Positions 7,882 through 16,624 of a stretch of 64,000 nucleotides of DNA are shown here, one piece after another; the stretch's first letter is position 1; each line of letters opens with the position of its first letter. The position numbers were made by a program, and so were the translations under genes. The notes beneath the pieces were generated by a model. The model saw nothing but the letters and a program-made list of their open reading frames with translations. It ran no database searches and was not told the DNA's origin. The stretch comes from Hahellaceae bacterium. Lineage in GTDB: Bacteria > Pseudomonadota > Gammaproteobacteria > Pseudomonadales > Oleiphilaceae. Where the stretch lies: contig JACKOD010000001.1 of NCBI GenBank assembly GCA_024234505.1, positions 124,001 through 188,000 on the forward strand, in the 5' to 3' direction.

Positions 7882-8766
7882 ATGGAGCAATTCCGCAATA
7901 TCGGTCTGGTAGGGCGTATGGGCAGCGTGAATGTGGTCGAAACACTGCGTCGGTTACGCAAATATTTGCTGGACGAGGGGTATCAAATCGTCATCGAAGA
8001 AAATACGGCAACGATGATTCCCGGACATGGGCTTCAGGTCGGTACTGTCAAGATGATGTCTGAGATTTGCGATCTTGTGATTGTGATTGGTGGTGATGGA
8101 AGCTTGCTGGGGGCGGCGCGCGAACTGGCTAAATCAGATGTCCCGCTGTTGGGTGTCAATCGGGGGCGGCTGGGCTTTTTGACAGACATTTCTCCGGATG
8201 ATCTTGAGTCGGGCGTGGCGGATGTTTTGGCTGGCAAATATAAGGAAGAGCGTCGGTTTCTTCTTGAGGTACATGTTAAGCGTAAAGGAGAGCCTGTCGG
8301 TTTTGGCACCTGTCTGAATGATATTGTTCTGCATCCGGGGAAGGCGACCCGGATGATCGGTTTTGATTTATTTATTGAAGGACATTTTGTTTATTCCCAG
8401 CGTTCAGATGGACTAATTGTTTCTACGCCAACCGGTTCTACGGCTTACTCTTTGTCGGCAGGGGGACCTTTATTGCATCCTAAACTGGATGCTATGGTTT
8501 TGGTGCCGATGTTTCCACACACGTTGAGTAGCCGACCGATTGTGGTTGATGGTAATTCAGAAATCAAAATTGTTATTGATGACAGCAACGAAATCTATCC
8601 TCAGCTAAGTTGCGATGGTCAGCGCGATATAGCTATCGCGCCAGGGGATGTCATAAATATATTCAAGCGACCGCACAAGGTTCGGTTGATTCATCCCGTG
8701 AGTCATAATTTCTATGCCACCTGTCGTGAAAAGCTTGGCTGGGCGAGTCATTGGGGCGGAAGCTAA
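7882..8766 (+). CDS. nadK: NAD kinase
   Basis: Phosphorylates NAD to NADP with ATP in the cytosol. The 294-residue protein has the diagnostic GGDGS motif at 70-74, the conserved VSTPTGSTAYSLSAGGPL motif in the second domain and a C-terminal CDGQ segment. Length matches the bacterial enzyme (292 aa in E. coli). The stop codon overlaps the next start by one base (TAATG), so the phosphatase gene is translationally coupled. Confidence 0.96.
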   Translation: MEQFRNIGLVGRMGSVNVVETLRRLRKYLLDEGYQIVIEENTATMIPGHGLQVGTVKMMSEICDLVIVIGGDGSLLGAARELAKSDVPLLGVNRGRLGFLTDISPDDLESGVADVLAGKYKEERRFLLEVHVKRKGEPVGFGTCLNDIVLHPGKATRMIGFDLFIEGHFVYSQRSDGLIVSTPTGSTAYSLSAGGPLLHPKLDAMVLVPMFPHTLSSRPIVVDGNSEIKIVIDDSNEIYPQLSCDGQRDIAIAPGDVINIFKRPHKVRLIHPVSHNFYATCREKLGWASHWGGS

Positions 8767-9752
8767 TGGTGACGGTACCTTCTCGGAGCAAAGGTGTTGA
8801 CCTGATAGGTGATGTGCACGGCTGTGCGCTCACACTGATTTCACTGCTTGAAACACTGGGCTACCAGAAGAAAAATGGCGTTTATAGGCACCCGACCCGA
8901 ACCGTACTGTTTCTGGGCGATGTCGTGGATAGAGGGCCTCGCATTCGCGAAGCATTGCATATTGTACGAGATATGGTTGATGCCGGTGCGGCTCAAATGC
9001 TTATGGGCAACCACGAGTATAACGTGCTTTGTTACAGTACGCGTTCACGCCCGGGCAGTGATCACCCTTATCTGCGAGAACATAGTCCCAGACATACTCG
9101 CCTGGTTAAAGAAACATTGGAGCAGTTTGCAAATTATAGTTCTGAGTGGCATGAGTTCCTTGAATGGTTTTATACATTGCCGCTCTTTATTGAATCGGAT
9201 CGATTCCGCGCCGTACATGCGTGCTGGGATTGCGAGTTAATCGATACCTTTCGTGAGAAGTATCAGTCGAGCTGTATCGATGAGGATTTTCTGCATGCTT
9301 CCGTCGTTAAAGATAGTTTTGCCGGACAAGTGATGGATCGCCTATTGCGAGGCACTGATATGCGATTGCCTGATGGTGAAGTCATTGTGGGTAAAGACGG
9401 GTTAAGCCGAAAGTTTTTTCGTACCAAATTCTGGTCAGATGAACCCAGGACTTATCAGGATATTGTTTTTCAGCCAGACCCGTTACCGGAAACCCTGGTT
9501 AACCGACGTTTGAGCGCAATCGAACGCCGTCAGCTGCTTAAGTATGACGCGGATCAGCTACCGGTGTTTGTCGGACATTATTGGATGAGCGGGACGCCCG
9601 CCCCCATTACACCTAATATTGCTTGTCTGGACTATTCTGCAGTGAAGTATGGAAAATTGGCAGCGTATCGAATGGACGGCGAGCGTTTTCTGGATAAGAA
9701 CAAGTTTGTTTGGGTCGATGTGATAAGGCAAGAATGTGTACCGATTGCGTGA
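8766..9752 (+). CDS. PPP-family metallophosphatase
   Basis: A binuclear-metal phosphoesterase of about 328 residues with the family signatures GDVHG (near residue 18), GDVVDRGP, GNHEY and a later HYWMSG histidine. This is the serine/threonine phosphatase and ApaH-like superfamily; the substrate (phosphoprotein or dinucleoside polyphosphate) cannot be told from sequence. The ATG at 8766 is chosen because it overlaps the nadK stop and has GGCGGAAG upstream; an ATG at 8751 inside nadK is also in frame. Confidence 0.88.
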   Translation: MVTVPSRSKGVDLIGDVHGCALTLISLLETLGYQKKNGVYRHPTRTVLFLGDVVDRGPRIREALHIVRDMVDAGAAQMLMGNHEYNVLCYSTRSRPGSDHPYLREHSPRHTRLVKETLEQFANYSSEWHEFLEWFYTLPLFIESDRFRAVHACWDCELIDTFREKYQSSCIDEDFLHASVVKDSFAGQVMDRLLRGTDMRLPDGEVIVGKDGLSRKFFRTKFWSDEPRTYQDIVFQPDPLPETLVNRRLSAIERRQLLKYDADQLPVFVGHYWMSGTPAPITPNIACLDYSAVKYGKLAAYRMDGERFLDKNKFVWVDVIRQECVPIA

Positions 9753-10635
9753 GATTCCTATTGAGTTTGATTTAGCGCTGTTTAGTCGATGGTTACAGAG
9801 TCAGCGGGTGTGGCATCGAATTGCCGAAGAAAATGAAATTCAAGTGCTCTGGTTGGATAGCGAGGAAGGCGCGGAGGCCGTTGCCCGGGCTTTAGATAAA
9901 TATTTACATGATGATAAGTTTCGTTCGCAGCTGGATCAATATGCTGGAGGACTGACGTTCAGGCGCTGGCCAACCAAAGGTTGGCCTCGCCCGGGGTTTA
10001 ATCAGGCACCTTGGGTTTTTGTGATATTGGGCCTAGTGTTACTGGTCGCACTGCTGACCCATCTAGGGCAGGGCGGGGCGATCCTGAGAGCTTTTTTAAT
10101 TGTGGATCCTCTCGATTTTCCGTTAACGGCATTTGATGATGGTGGGCAGCGTTGGAACAGTCTTTGGGAGGTTTTGCGACAAGGAGAAATTTGGCGATTG
10201 ATGTCTCCGGGCCTGCTTCATTTTACGGTGATGCATCTGGTGTTCAACTCCCTTATGTTTTGGTTTCTGGGAGGGCAGCTCGAGGCAAAACTTGGTGGGG
10301 TGCCATTGATCGTGCTGGTTGTCCTGACGTCCGTGGTATCCAATACGGCGCAGTATGTTGACTCCGGGCCGGTTTTTGGTGGCTTGTCCGGCGTAGTATA
10401 CGGGTTGGTAGGCTATTGCTGGCTGCTTTCCCGCTGGAAACCCAGGATGATGGTATTTCCGCCGGCATTGATGGGATTCAGTCTGTTTTGGCTTGTATTG
10501 GGGTATACGGCTACCTTTGAAACATTATTTCAAATAAAAATGGCCAATACGGCACATCTTTTTGGCTTGATAAGCGGATTGGTGTTGGCTTGTTTGCAAA
10601 TCGTACTCTGGAAACAAAAAATGCCCTCCGGTTAG
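9736..10635 (+). CDS. glpG: rhomboid intramembrane serine protease
   Basis: Cleaves membrane proteins within the lipid bilayer. The 299-residue protein has an N-terminal cytoplasmic domain (about residues 1-75) as in E. coli GlpG, then about six membrane segments. The catalytic pair is visible: S218 in GGLSGVVYG and H274 in NTAHLFGLISG. The start is a GTG overlapping the end of the phosphatase gene, with AAGG upstream. The stop codon lies inside a hairpin that appears to be the terminator of a minus-strand small RNA. Confidence 0.9.
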   Translation: MYRLREIPIEFDLALFSRWLQSQRVWHRIAEENEIQVLWLDSEEGAEAVARALDKYLHDDKFRSQLDQYAGGLTFRRWPTKGWPRPGFNQAPWVFVILGLVLLVALLTHLGQGGAILRAFLIVDPLDFPLTAFDDGGQRWNSLWEVLRQGEIWRLMSPGLLHFTVMHLVFNSLMFWFLGGQLEAKLGGVPLIVLVVLTSVVSNTAQYVDSGPVFGGLSGVVYGLVGYCWLLSRWKPRMMVFPPALMGFSLFWLVLGYTATFETLFQIKMANTAHLFGLISGLVLACLQIVLWKQKMPSG

Positions 10636-10692
10636 GAGGGCTAAAAGCTGTGAAGCTTATGATGAGAGAGACTAAATTGAACCTCGCGGCTC
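10616..10692 (-). ncRNA. candidate Fur-controlled small RNA
   Basis: On the minus strand a near-consensus promoter (TTGACA, 16 bp, TATTAT at 10705-10700) predicts a start near 10692. About 50 nt later a GC-rich seven-base-pair hairpin, GCCCTCC/GGAGGGC (10641-10635 with 10629-10623, loop TAACC), is followed by ATTTTTT, a standard Rho-independent terminator. A second small stem, AAGCT-TCAC-AGCTT, and an unpaired UCUCUCUCAUCAU tract, which could pair with purine-rich ribosome binding sites, lie between. The -10 region and spacer are covered by a Fur-box-like palindrome, the arrangement of RyhB and PrrF genes. There is no long ORF. The start, end and function are predicted only. Confidence 0.6.
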
Positions 10693-10695
10693 AAC

Positions 10696-10720
10696 GCAAA
10701 TAATAATGATTATTATTTGC
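10696..10720. promoter_or_regulatory. Fur-box-like perfect palindrome
   Basis: The left arm GCAAATAATAAT is mirrored exactly by ATTATTATTTGC around one central G. The central 15 bases match the Fur 7-1-7 pattern TGATAATnATTATCA at 12 of 14 defined positions. It overlaps the spacer and -10 box of a minus-strand promoter. It also lies 185 bases before the DUF1315 start, so it might affect that gene as well. Confidence 0.65.
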
Positions 10721-10727
10721 ATGTCAA
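10700..10727 (-). promoter_or_regulatory. sigma-70 promoter of the candidate small RNA
   Basis: On the minus strand TTGACA occupies 10727-10722 and TATTAT occupies 10705-10700, with a 16-bp spacer. The -35 box is perfect and the -10 box matches the consensus at five of six positions. Confidence 0.65.
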
Positions 10728-10904
10728 TTGTTTCTCGAAATGTTGTTATCATTCCTGCTGTTCGGCGCTAGACCCGGTTTTTAAACGAGCAAAACATGAG
10801 CGATTTTAACGTTCTGTAACATCCTGCTCGTGGTTGTCTTTCTATCAAAATGCTATATTTTCAGCCTTTTTAAGGCCCCCTCCCTGTTCCAAGGAGTTTT
10901 GGTA

Positions 10905-11204
10905 ATGAATATCCAGCAATTAATTCAGTCATTGAACCCAGAAATCTATCAGAGCCTCAAAAGCGCCGTTGAGTTGGGGAAATGGCCGGATGGGCGCAAG
11001 CTTTCCATAGAGCAGAAAGAGCTGTGTATGGAGGCAGTTATTTATTATGAAAATTTACACAATGTGGATGAAACCCAACGCGTTGGCTTTATCGACACAG
11101 GAACAAAAAAAGGGTCATCGTGTGGCTCAGACGATCACGATCACGATCACGATCACGATCACGACCATGACCATGCCGAAGTACCCTTGAAAATTCTGAA
11201 TTGA
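10905..11204 (+). CDS. DUF1315 (YeaC-like) protein with His-Asp tail
   Basis: The 99-residue protein begins MNIQQLIQSLNPEIYQSLK and matches the DUF1315/YeaC family, whose function is unknown. The first 65 residues are the family domain. The C-terminus adds a repeated His-Asp run encoded by tandem GATCAC hexamers, then AEVPLKILN. The repeated histidines suggest divalent metal binding, but this is inference. The start at 10905 has AAGGAG upstream; longer in-frame starts have no such site. It is followed directly by the DUF2797 gene and then pepN, a familiar order. Confidence 0.85.
   Translation: MNIQQLIQSLNPEIYQSLKSAVELGKWPDGRKLSIEQKELCMEAVIYYENLHNVDETQRVGFIDTGTKKGSSCGSDDHDHDHDHDHDHDHAEVPLKILN
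11125..11175 (+). repeat. tandem GATCAC hexanucleotide repeat
   Basis: A run of GATCAC units, decaying to GACCAT near its end, encodes alternating His and Asp at the C-terminus of the DUF1315 protein. The unit is a multiple of three, so changes in copy number would lengthen or shorten the tail without a frameshift. Confidence 0.85.
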
Positions 11205-11212
11205 GGTCATTT

Positions 11213-12067
11213 GTGGTACTTATTGGCGAAGGTGGAATTAGAAAACTGGCTACACACCTCAATAGTGACGGGAGTGTTGCTTATGCGTTCAGGTTGGATG
11301 ATTGTGAAGTACCAATTAATGACCTGATCGGCCACCGACTGAAACTCGTCTATCGAGATCGCATTTTGTGTACCCACTGTGGTCGTAAAACCAACAAGAG
11401 TTTCAGTCAGGGATACTGCTTCCCCTGTTTTAAAAAGTTGGCGGCATGCGACACTTGCATCGTCAGTCCGGAAAAATGTCATTTTTCGGAAGGTACCTGT
11501 AGAGAGCCCGAGTGGGGTCGTTCTTTTTGTTTTCAACCGCATATTGTCTACCTCGCTAATTCGGCTGGCCTCAAAGTGGGCATTACGCGCGAAACGCAAG
11601 TGCCCACGCGCTGGATTGACCAGGGAGCGACCGCAGCACTGCCGTTGTATCGGGTAAACTCACGTTATCTTTCGGGTTGTATCGAGGTGGTCTGTAAGCA
11701 GTTTGTTTCAGATCGGACCCCGTGGCAGTCCATGTTAAAAGGTAAAACTCCCGAACTGGATCTGTATACCGAGGCGGCCAATCTGGTGGCGAGAGTTGAG
11801 CGGGATGTTTTGTCGATGTCGGATGCTGGTGCCGGTGACGACATGCCGGTATGCATAGAGAAACTTTCGGCAAGCATCCTCAATATCAACTATCCTGTGA
11901 CCGTATGGCCAGACAAGGTAGTTTCGCTAAGCTTTGACAAAAGCAGTGAGATAGAAGGGCGACTACTGGGAGTTAAAGGGCAGTATCTGATACTGGATAC
12001 CGGCTGCCTTAATATTCGTAAATTTACTGCATACCAGATTTCTATCTTCTCTGACGCCGTCATTTGA
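11213..12067 (+). CDS. DUF2797 zinc-ribbon-like protein
   Basis: A roughly 284-residue protein of the DUF2797 family, function unknown. The N-terminal third carries several Cys pairs (CTHCGRKTNKSF, CFPCFKKL, CDTCI) suggesting zinc sites. HIVYLANSAGLKVGITRE resembles the core of GIY-YIG-like folds, with VPTRWIDQGA following. GTG at 11213 is preferred because TTGAGG lies seven bases upstream; a TTG at 11201, overlapping the DUF1315 stop, is the alternative. The position between DUF1315 and pepN indicates one transcription unit. Confidence 0.82.
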   Translation: MVLIGEGGIRKLATHLNSDGSVAYAFRLDDCEVPINDLIGHRLKLVYRDRILCTHCGRKTNKSFSQGYCFPCFKKLAACDTCIVSPEKCHFSEGTCREPEWGRSFCFQPHIVYLANSAGLKVGITRETQVPTRWIDQGATAALPLYRVNSRYLSGCIEVVCKQFVSDRTPWQSMLKGKTPELDLYTEAANLVARVERDVLSMSDAGAGDDMPVCIEKLSASILNINYPVTVWPDKVVSLSFDKSSEIEGRLLGVKGQYLILDTGCLNIRKFTAYQISIFSDAVI

Positions 12068-12106
12068 TTCAACTGATTCATTTATTTCCTGTAAGCGGAC
12101 ATTTCT

Positions 12107-14773
12107 ATGAAGGACATTCAGCCCAGCAGTATCTATTTAAAGGACTATTTGCCACCAGCCTACCTGATTGATCATGCCGAACTTTGGTTTGATTTGTTTG
12201 ATCAGGGGGCAAAAGTAAAGTCACGCTTGCAAATCAGACGTAACCCCGAGGCTCAGGGACAGCCTCGCGTACTCAGGCTGGATGGTGTCGAACTGGAGTT
12301 GCGTCATATCGGTATTGATGGTGCGCGACTGGATACTCAACAGTATGAATTTGTTGAAGAAGGCATTCGCATCCCCGGTGTTCCCGATGAATTTGTTCTG
12401 GAAGTGGAAACCTGGATCAAGCCGCAGGAAAACACTTGTCTGGAAGGACTTTATCGTAGTTCCGATATGTTCTGTACCCAGTGTGAAGCTGAAGGGTTTC
12501 GGCGCATTACCTATTTTATAGACCGCCCGGATGTCATGTGTCGCTTCAGAACAACGATTACCGCTGATCAGGGGCAATATCCCGTGCTGCTCAGCAATGG
12601 TAACCCGATTGGCTCGGGCGTATTGGCCCAAGGACGCCATTTTGTTACCTGGGACGATCCCTTTCGTAAGCCATGTTACCTGTTTGCACTCGTTGCCGGT
12701 GATTTGTCCTGTGTAGAGGATGAGTTTGTCACTCAGTCGGGCCGTAAAGTCGCTCTTCGCATGTTTGTTGAACCAAAAAATAGCGACAAATGTGCACACG
12801 GGCTAACTTCGCTCAAGAAATCGATGCAGTGGGATGAAGAAGTATATGGTCGAGAATATGATCTCGATATTTTCATGATCGTCGCCGTAGATCATTTCAA
12901 TATGGGCGCGATGGAGAATAAAGGACTCAATATATTCAATTCGTCCTGTGTCCTTGCCAAGCCTGAAGCAGCGACCGATTCTGCGTATCAGCGGATAGAG
13001 GCGATTGTTGCGCATGAATATTTTCACAACTGGTCAGGAAACCGGGTGACCTGTCGTGACTGGTTTCAGCTTAGTCTGAAGGAAGGTTTTACCGTTTTTC
13101 GCGATTCAGAATTCTCTGCGGATGTGAATTCTCGAACCGTGAAGCGTATTGAAGATGTCAACCTGCTCAGAACATCGCAGTTCGCGGAAGATGCGGGTCC
13201 TATGTCGCATCCCGTGCGGCCTGCGTCCTATATGGAAATATCAAATTTCTACACACTGACGGTCTATGAAAAGGGGGCTGAAGTGGTGCGGATGATCCAT
13301 ACCTTGCTGGGCGCAGAAAAGTTCCGCAAAGGCAGTGATCTTTATTTTGAGCGCCATGACGGGCAAGCGGTAACCACCGATGATTTTGTCGCTGCCATGC
13401 AGGATGCCAGCGGAATAGATTTGACGCAATTCAAACGCTGGTACGATCAGGGAGGGACACCGGTATTATCAGTCAGCAGTGAGTTTGATCAAAAGCAAGG
13501 TGTATTCACACTTCATATCAAGCAAAGCTGTCCGCCAACCCCGGGGCAGCCTGAGAAACTACCGTTCCACATTCCTTTTGCGGTCGGGCTTCTGGATGAT
13601 CAAGGAAGGGATCTTCCTTTGTTTTTGAGTGAGGACTCCTTCCGTAATTCAACTGGCGAAGCCTCCACGACCTGTATTTTAAATCTTACAGAGACCGAGC
13701 AGTCATTCTCTTTTTATGGTGTGACAAAATGCCCGACACCGTCTTTGTTGCGTAATTTTTCTGCTCCCGTACGTTTGCGTTACGAATACAGTCCTGAACA
13801 GTTGAGATTCCTGATGGCATATGATTCCGATGGATTCAATCGCTGGGACGCGGGGCAGCGGCTGGCGGTATCTACACTGCAAGCGCTCGTCGGCGATATT
13901 CAGGCCGGGCGTGAATGTCTTTTGGAGCCGGGTTTGGTTGATGCTTACCGTGCCTTGTTACGTGACGAGACGCTTGATCCGGCTTTGCTGGCCAAAATGC
14001 TTACGTTGCCTTCCGAAAACTATTTGATTGAGCTGGCAGACGTGGCTGATGTTGATGCCATTCACTTTGCACGAGAGTTCGTTCGCAACGAGCTGACACA
14101 AGCACTTCGTTCCGAATTGGCCGAATTATATCGTGTGAATAATACCCGGAAGCCCTATCAGCCTTCAGCAGATGATATTGCCCAGCGAGCGTTAAAGAAT
14201 ACGGCACTCAATCTGCTGTTAGGGGCAGGCGATGAGACCGCGCTGGACTGGGCGAAAGCACAGTTTGCCGAAGCGAATAATATGACGGATCGCAGTGCGG
14301 CACTGGTGGCCATCGTCAATTCACCTTTTAGTGGTGAAGCAGATGCGGCGTTGACAAGTTTTTATGACGACTGGAAAACCGATGTACAAGTGATTGAGCA
14401 ATGGTTAGCTATTCAGGCAGGAAGTCATGCTTACGGCTCTCTGGACAAGGTGCAGCAGCTATTGGATCACGAAGCTTTTGATATGGGGAATCCAAACAAG
14501 GTGAGAAGTGTGATCGGGGTTTTCTGCAATCAGAATATTGCACATTTTCACCAGCCAGACGGTGCGGGATACGCGTTTCTGGCCGATAAAATCCTCTATT
14601 TAAATCAGCGGAATCCGCAGATCGCATCACGTCTTGCCACGCCGCTTATCCGCTGGCGAAAATACGGTGAGAACCGGCAGCAGCTGATGAAAGCGCAGTT
14701 GCAGCGTATTTTAGCGTCGGCAGATTTGTCCAAGGATGTCTACGAGGTCGTTGCAAAAGCATTAAAAAACTGA
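12107..14773 (+). CDS. pepN: aminopeptidase N
   Basis: A cytosolic M1-family zinc metallopeptidase that removes N-terminal residues from peptides. The 888-residue protein has the exopeptidase motif GAMEN at 267-271 and the zinc site HEYFHNWSGNRV beginning at residue 303, with the third ligand in the following LKEGFT segment. Length is close to E. coli PepN (870 aa), and the N-terminal beta, catalytic and C-terminal helical domains are all represented. It is the last gene of the nadK-to-pepN block. Confidence 0.97.
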   Translation: MKDIQPSSIYLKDYLPPAYLIDHAELWFDLFDQGAKVKSRLQIRRNPEAQGQPRVLRLDGVELELRHIGIDGARLDTQQYEFVEEGIRIPGVPDEFVLEVETWIKPQENTCLEGLYRSSDMFCTQCEAEGFRRITYFIDRPDVMCRFRTTITADQGQYPVLLSNGNPIGSGVLAQGRHFVTWDDPFRKPCYLFALVAGDLSCVEDEFVTQSGRKVALRMFVEPKNSDKCAHGLTSLKKSMQWDEEVYGREYDLDIFMIVAVDHFNMGAMENKGLNIFNSSCVLAKPEAATDSAYQRIEAIVAHEYFHNWSGNRVTCRDWFQLSLKEGFTVFRDSEFSADVNSRTVKRIEDVNLLRTSQFAEDAGPMSHPVRPASYMEISNFYTLTVYEKGAEVVRMIHTLLGAEKFRKGSDLYFERHDGQAVTTDDFVAAMQDASGIDLTQFKRWYDQGGTPVLSVSSEFDQKQGVFTLHIKQSCPPTPGQPEKLPFHIPFAVGLLDDQGRDLPLFLSEDSFRNSTGEASTTCILNLTETEQSFSFYGVTKCPTPSLLRNFSAPVRLRYEYSPEQLRFLMAYDSDGFNRWDAGQRLAVSTLQALVGDIQAGRECLLEPGLVDAYRALLRDETLDPALLAKMLTLPSENYLIELADVADVDAIHFAREFVRNELTQALRSELAELYRVNNTRKPYQPSADDIAQRALKNTALNLLLGAGDETALDWAKAQFAEANNMTDRSAALVAIVNSPFSGEADAALTSFYDDWKTDVQVIEQWLAIQAGSHAYGSLDKVQQLLDHEAFDMGNPNKVRSVIGVFCNQNIAHFHQPDGAGYAFLADKILYLNQRNPQIASRLATPLIRWRKYGENRQQLMKAQLQRILASADLSKDVYEVVAKALKN

Positions 14774-15079
14774 AGAAAAACAAAGCATTTGTTAGACAAA
14801 ATGCTGATATCTGCTAAAACTTTGGTGAATTGAGTTAAATTTCTCAAATTGAGTAAAAGAATAATTATTAATCTGTTTATAAAGCTAATTGCAATATAAA
14901 ACAAAGAAGTAGCGAGTAATTCTTTAAACCGAACCAGTAAATTGCGTGAGTAATCGGGCGCATATTTTGAGCGGATCAGTGTCGGATTTTTATTTCAGGT
15001 GAGCATTGCCTGCCGTTGAGTCCACTACTGATATGAATGGTAACTCCAAAAATAATTTGAGGTTTTAAGGGACTTTATT
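14774..15079. other. AT-rich intergenic region before DUF1329 gene
   Basis: No gene is visible. After pepN an imperfect hairpin pairs AGCATTT (14784-14790) with AAATGCT (14798-14804) but has no T tract. A short inverted repeat around 14825-14850 (AATTGAG...CTCAAATT) might be an operator. The promoter of the next gene is presumably in this AT-rich stretch but no consensus boxes stand out. Confidence 0.4.
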
Positions 15080-16462
15080 ATGCAGAAAAAAAGATTGCTG
15101 CTATGTAGTCTGGCGGTGGCGGCTTTGTTCTCCGCTGGCGCTGATGCCAAAGTGTCAAAGCAAGAGGCGGCCAAACTTGGAACGGAGCTGACACCTTTCG
15201 GCGCAATCAAGGAAGGTAATAAAGATGGAACCATACCAAAGTGGGAGGGCGGCTTTTCAACCCCCCCGAAAGAGTACCAGCGTGCAGGGCAGCATCACCC
15301 TGATCCGTTTAAGGCAGATAAGGTGAAGTTTAGTATTGATGCCAAGAATGCGGCAAAGTACGCAGACAAACTCACACCTGGCGTTAAAGCGTTACTTGAC
15401 GCCTATCCGGCTTCTTTTTCATTGCCGGTTTATCAATCCAGAAGAACGCATACCACGCCGGATTTTGTCATCAAGAATACGCAAAAAAATGCGGAAACAG
15501 CGGAATTGACCAAAGGCGGGAACGGTATAAAAGGCGCTTATGGCGGGGTTCCTTTTCCCATCCTGACAGGAAATGATGAGGAAATGGCGCTTCAGGCAAT
15601 GTGGAACCACCTTACGCGCTGGCGTGGTATTTTTGTTACACGACGCAGCTCTGAAGTGAACGTGCAACGAAACGGCGAATTTAATCCGGTCACGTCACAG
15701 CAAGAAGTTTTCTGGAACTTCTATAATCCGAATGGCAGCGAAAAAACGCTGGACAATATTTTGTTTTATTATTTGTCGTTCATCATAGAACCTGCTCGCC
15801 TTGCGGGTGGTGCGGTGCTGTTACACGAAACGCTGGATCAGGTAAAGCAGCCACGTGAAGCATGGGGTTATAACTCGGGGCAGCGCCGGGTACGCCGGGC
15901 ACCGAACCTGGCTTATGACTCTCCGATTGCAGCAGCCGATAACCTTCGAACCGCCGATGATACTGACATGTACAACGGCTCACCTGATCGCTACAGCTGG
16001 TCTTATAAAGGGTTAAAGGAAATCTATATTCCCTACAACAACTATGCGATCAGTCAGGCGGGATTGCCTTATAAAAGCGTGCTGGGCGTATCGCATATCG
16101 AACCCCAGTACACTCGCTGGGAACTACACCGGGTTCATGTCGTTGAGGCTAACCTGAAGAAAGGTGAGCGACATATTTATAAAAAGCGGGTGTTTTATAT
16201 CGATGAAGACAGCTGGAGTGTCGCGCTGGTAGATCAGTATGATGCACGGGGTGAGCTGTGGCGTGTCAGTATGGCGTTTTTGAAGAACTTCTATGAATTA
16301 CCGGGAGTCTGGACTGCATTCGATGTTTTCTATGATTTGCAGGCGCGTCGCTATCATGTTCAAGGCTTGGATTCTGAACAGCGCGAAACTCGTATTTTCG
16401 AGAATAAAGATCCGGGTGATCGTTACTTTAAGCCGCAATCACTGCGTCGTCGTGGTCATTGA
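15080..16462 (+). CDS. DUF1329 outer-membrane/periplasmic protein
   Basis: A 460-residue secreted protein of the DUF1329 family. The first 23 residues form a clear signal peptide (MQKKRLLLCSLAVAALFSAGADA). The mature protein begins with the family pattern KLGTELTPFGAIKEGNKDGTIPKWEGG. In other bacteria these genes sit with DUF1302, YCF48-like and RND/MMPL exporter genes, and the set is thought to move lipid-like molecules across the envelope. Here YCF48-like and RND genes follow but a DUF1302 gene is absent from the window. The ribosome binding site is AAGGGA. Confidence 0.88.
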   Translation: MQKKRLLLCSLAVAALFSAGADAKVSKQEAAKLGTELTPFGAIKEGNKDGTIPKWEGGFSTPPKEYQRAGQHHPDPFKADKVKFSIDAKNAAKYADKLTPGVKALLDAYPASFSLPVYQSRRTHTTPDFVIKNTQKNAETAELTKGGNGIKGAYGGVPFPILTGNDEEMALQAMWNHLTRWRGIFVTRRSSEVNVQRNGEFNPVTSQQEVFWNFYNPNGSEKTLDNILFYYLSFIIEPARLAGGAVLLHETLDQVKQPREAWGYNSGQRRVRRAPNLAYDSPIAAADNLRTADDTDMYNGSPDRYSWSYKGLKEIYIPYNNYAISQAGLPYKSVLGVSHIEPQYTRWELHRVHVVEANLKKGERHIYKKRVFYIDEDSWSVALVDQYDARGELWRVSMAFLKNFYELPGVWTAFDVFYDLQARRYHVQGLDSEQRETRIFENKDPGDRYFKPQSLRRRGH

Positions 16463-16497
16463 TCAGTAATTCCACAATTGGGGATGTTTGGTTTGCA

Positions 16498-16558
16498 CCA
16501 TTCTTTTTATTCGCTGACTTCCTGCATCGCAAGAAAGGCTTGGGAATGAAAAGAATGG
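16498..16558 (+). other. large intercistronic hairpin
   Basis: A 15-base-pair arm (16498-16512) is mirrored at 16544-16558 with one T-G pair, giving a very stable hairpin between the DUF1329 and YCF48-like genes. No T tract follows, so it is more likely an RNA stability or processing element than a terminator. Confidence 0.55.
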
Positions 16559-16624
16559 GCAAGGGTTGCTCTGCAGGCTTACTCGACTATCCTGAATTGA
16601 AGAACAATTAAAAGGTCCAGTCTT

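Noticed and set aside
10623..10641. Plus-strand terminator of the rhomboid gene
   Set aside because: The hairpin has its T tract only on the minus strand; on the plus strand it is followed by TAAAAG, so it is assigned to the minus-strand small RNA.
11125..11175. Short repeats resembling a CRISPR-like array
   Set aside because: They are contiguous in-frame hexamers within a protein-coding gene, with no spacers.
12221..12799. Minus-strand ORF of 192 codons
   Set aside because: It is antisense to pepN, has no ribosome binding site and shows no protein family.
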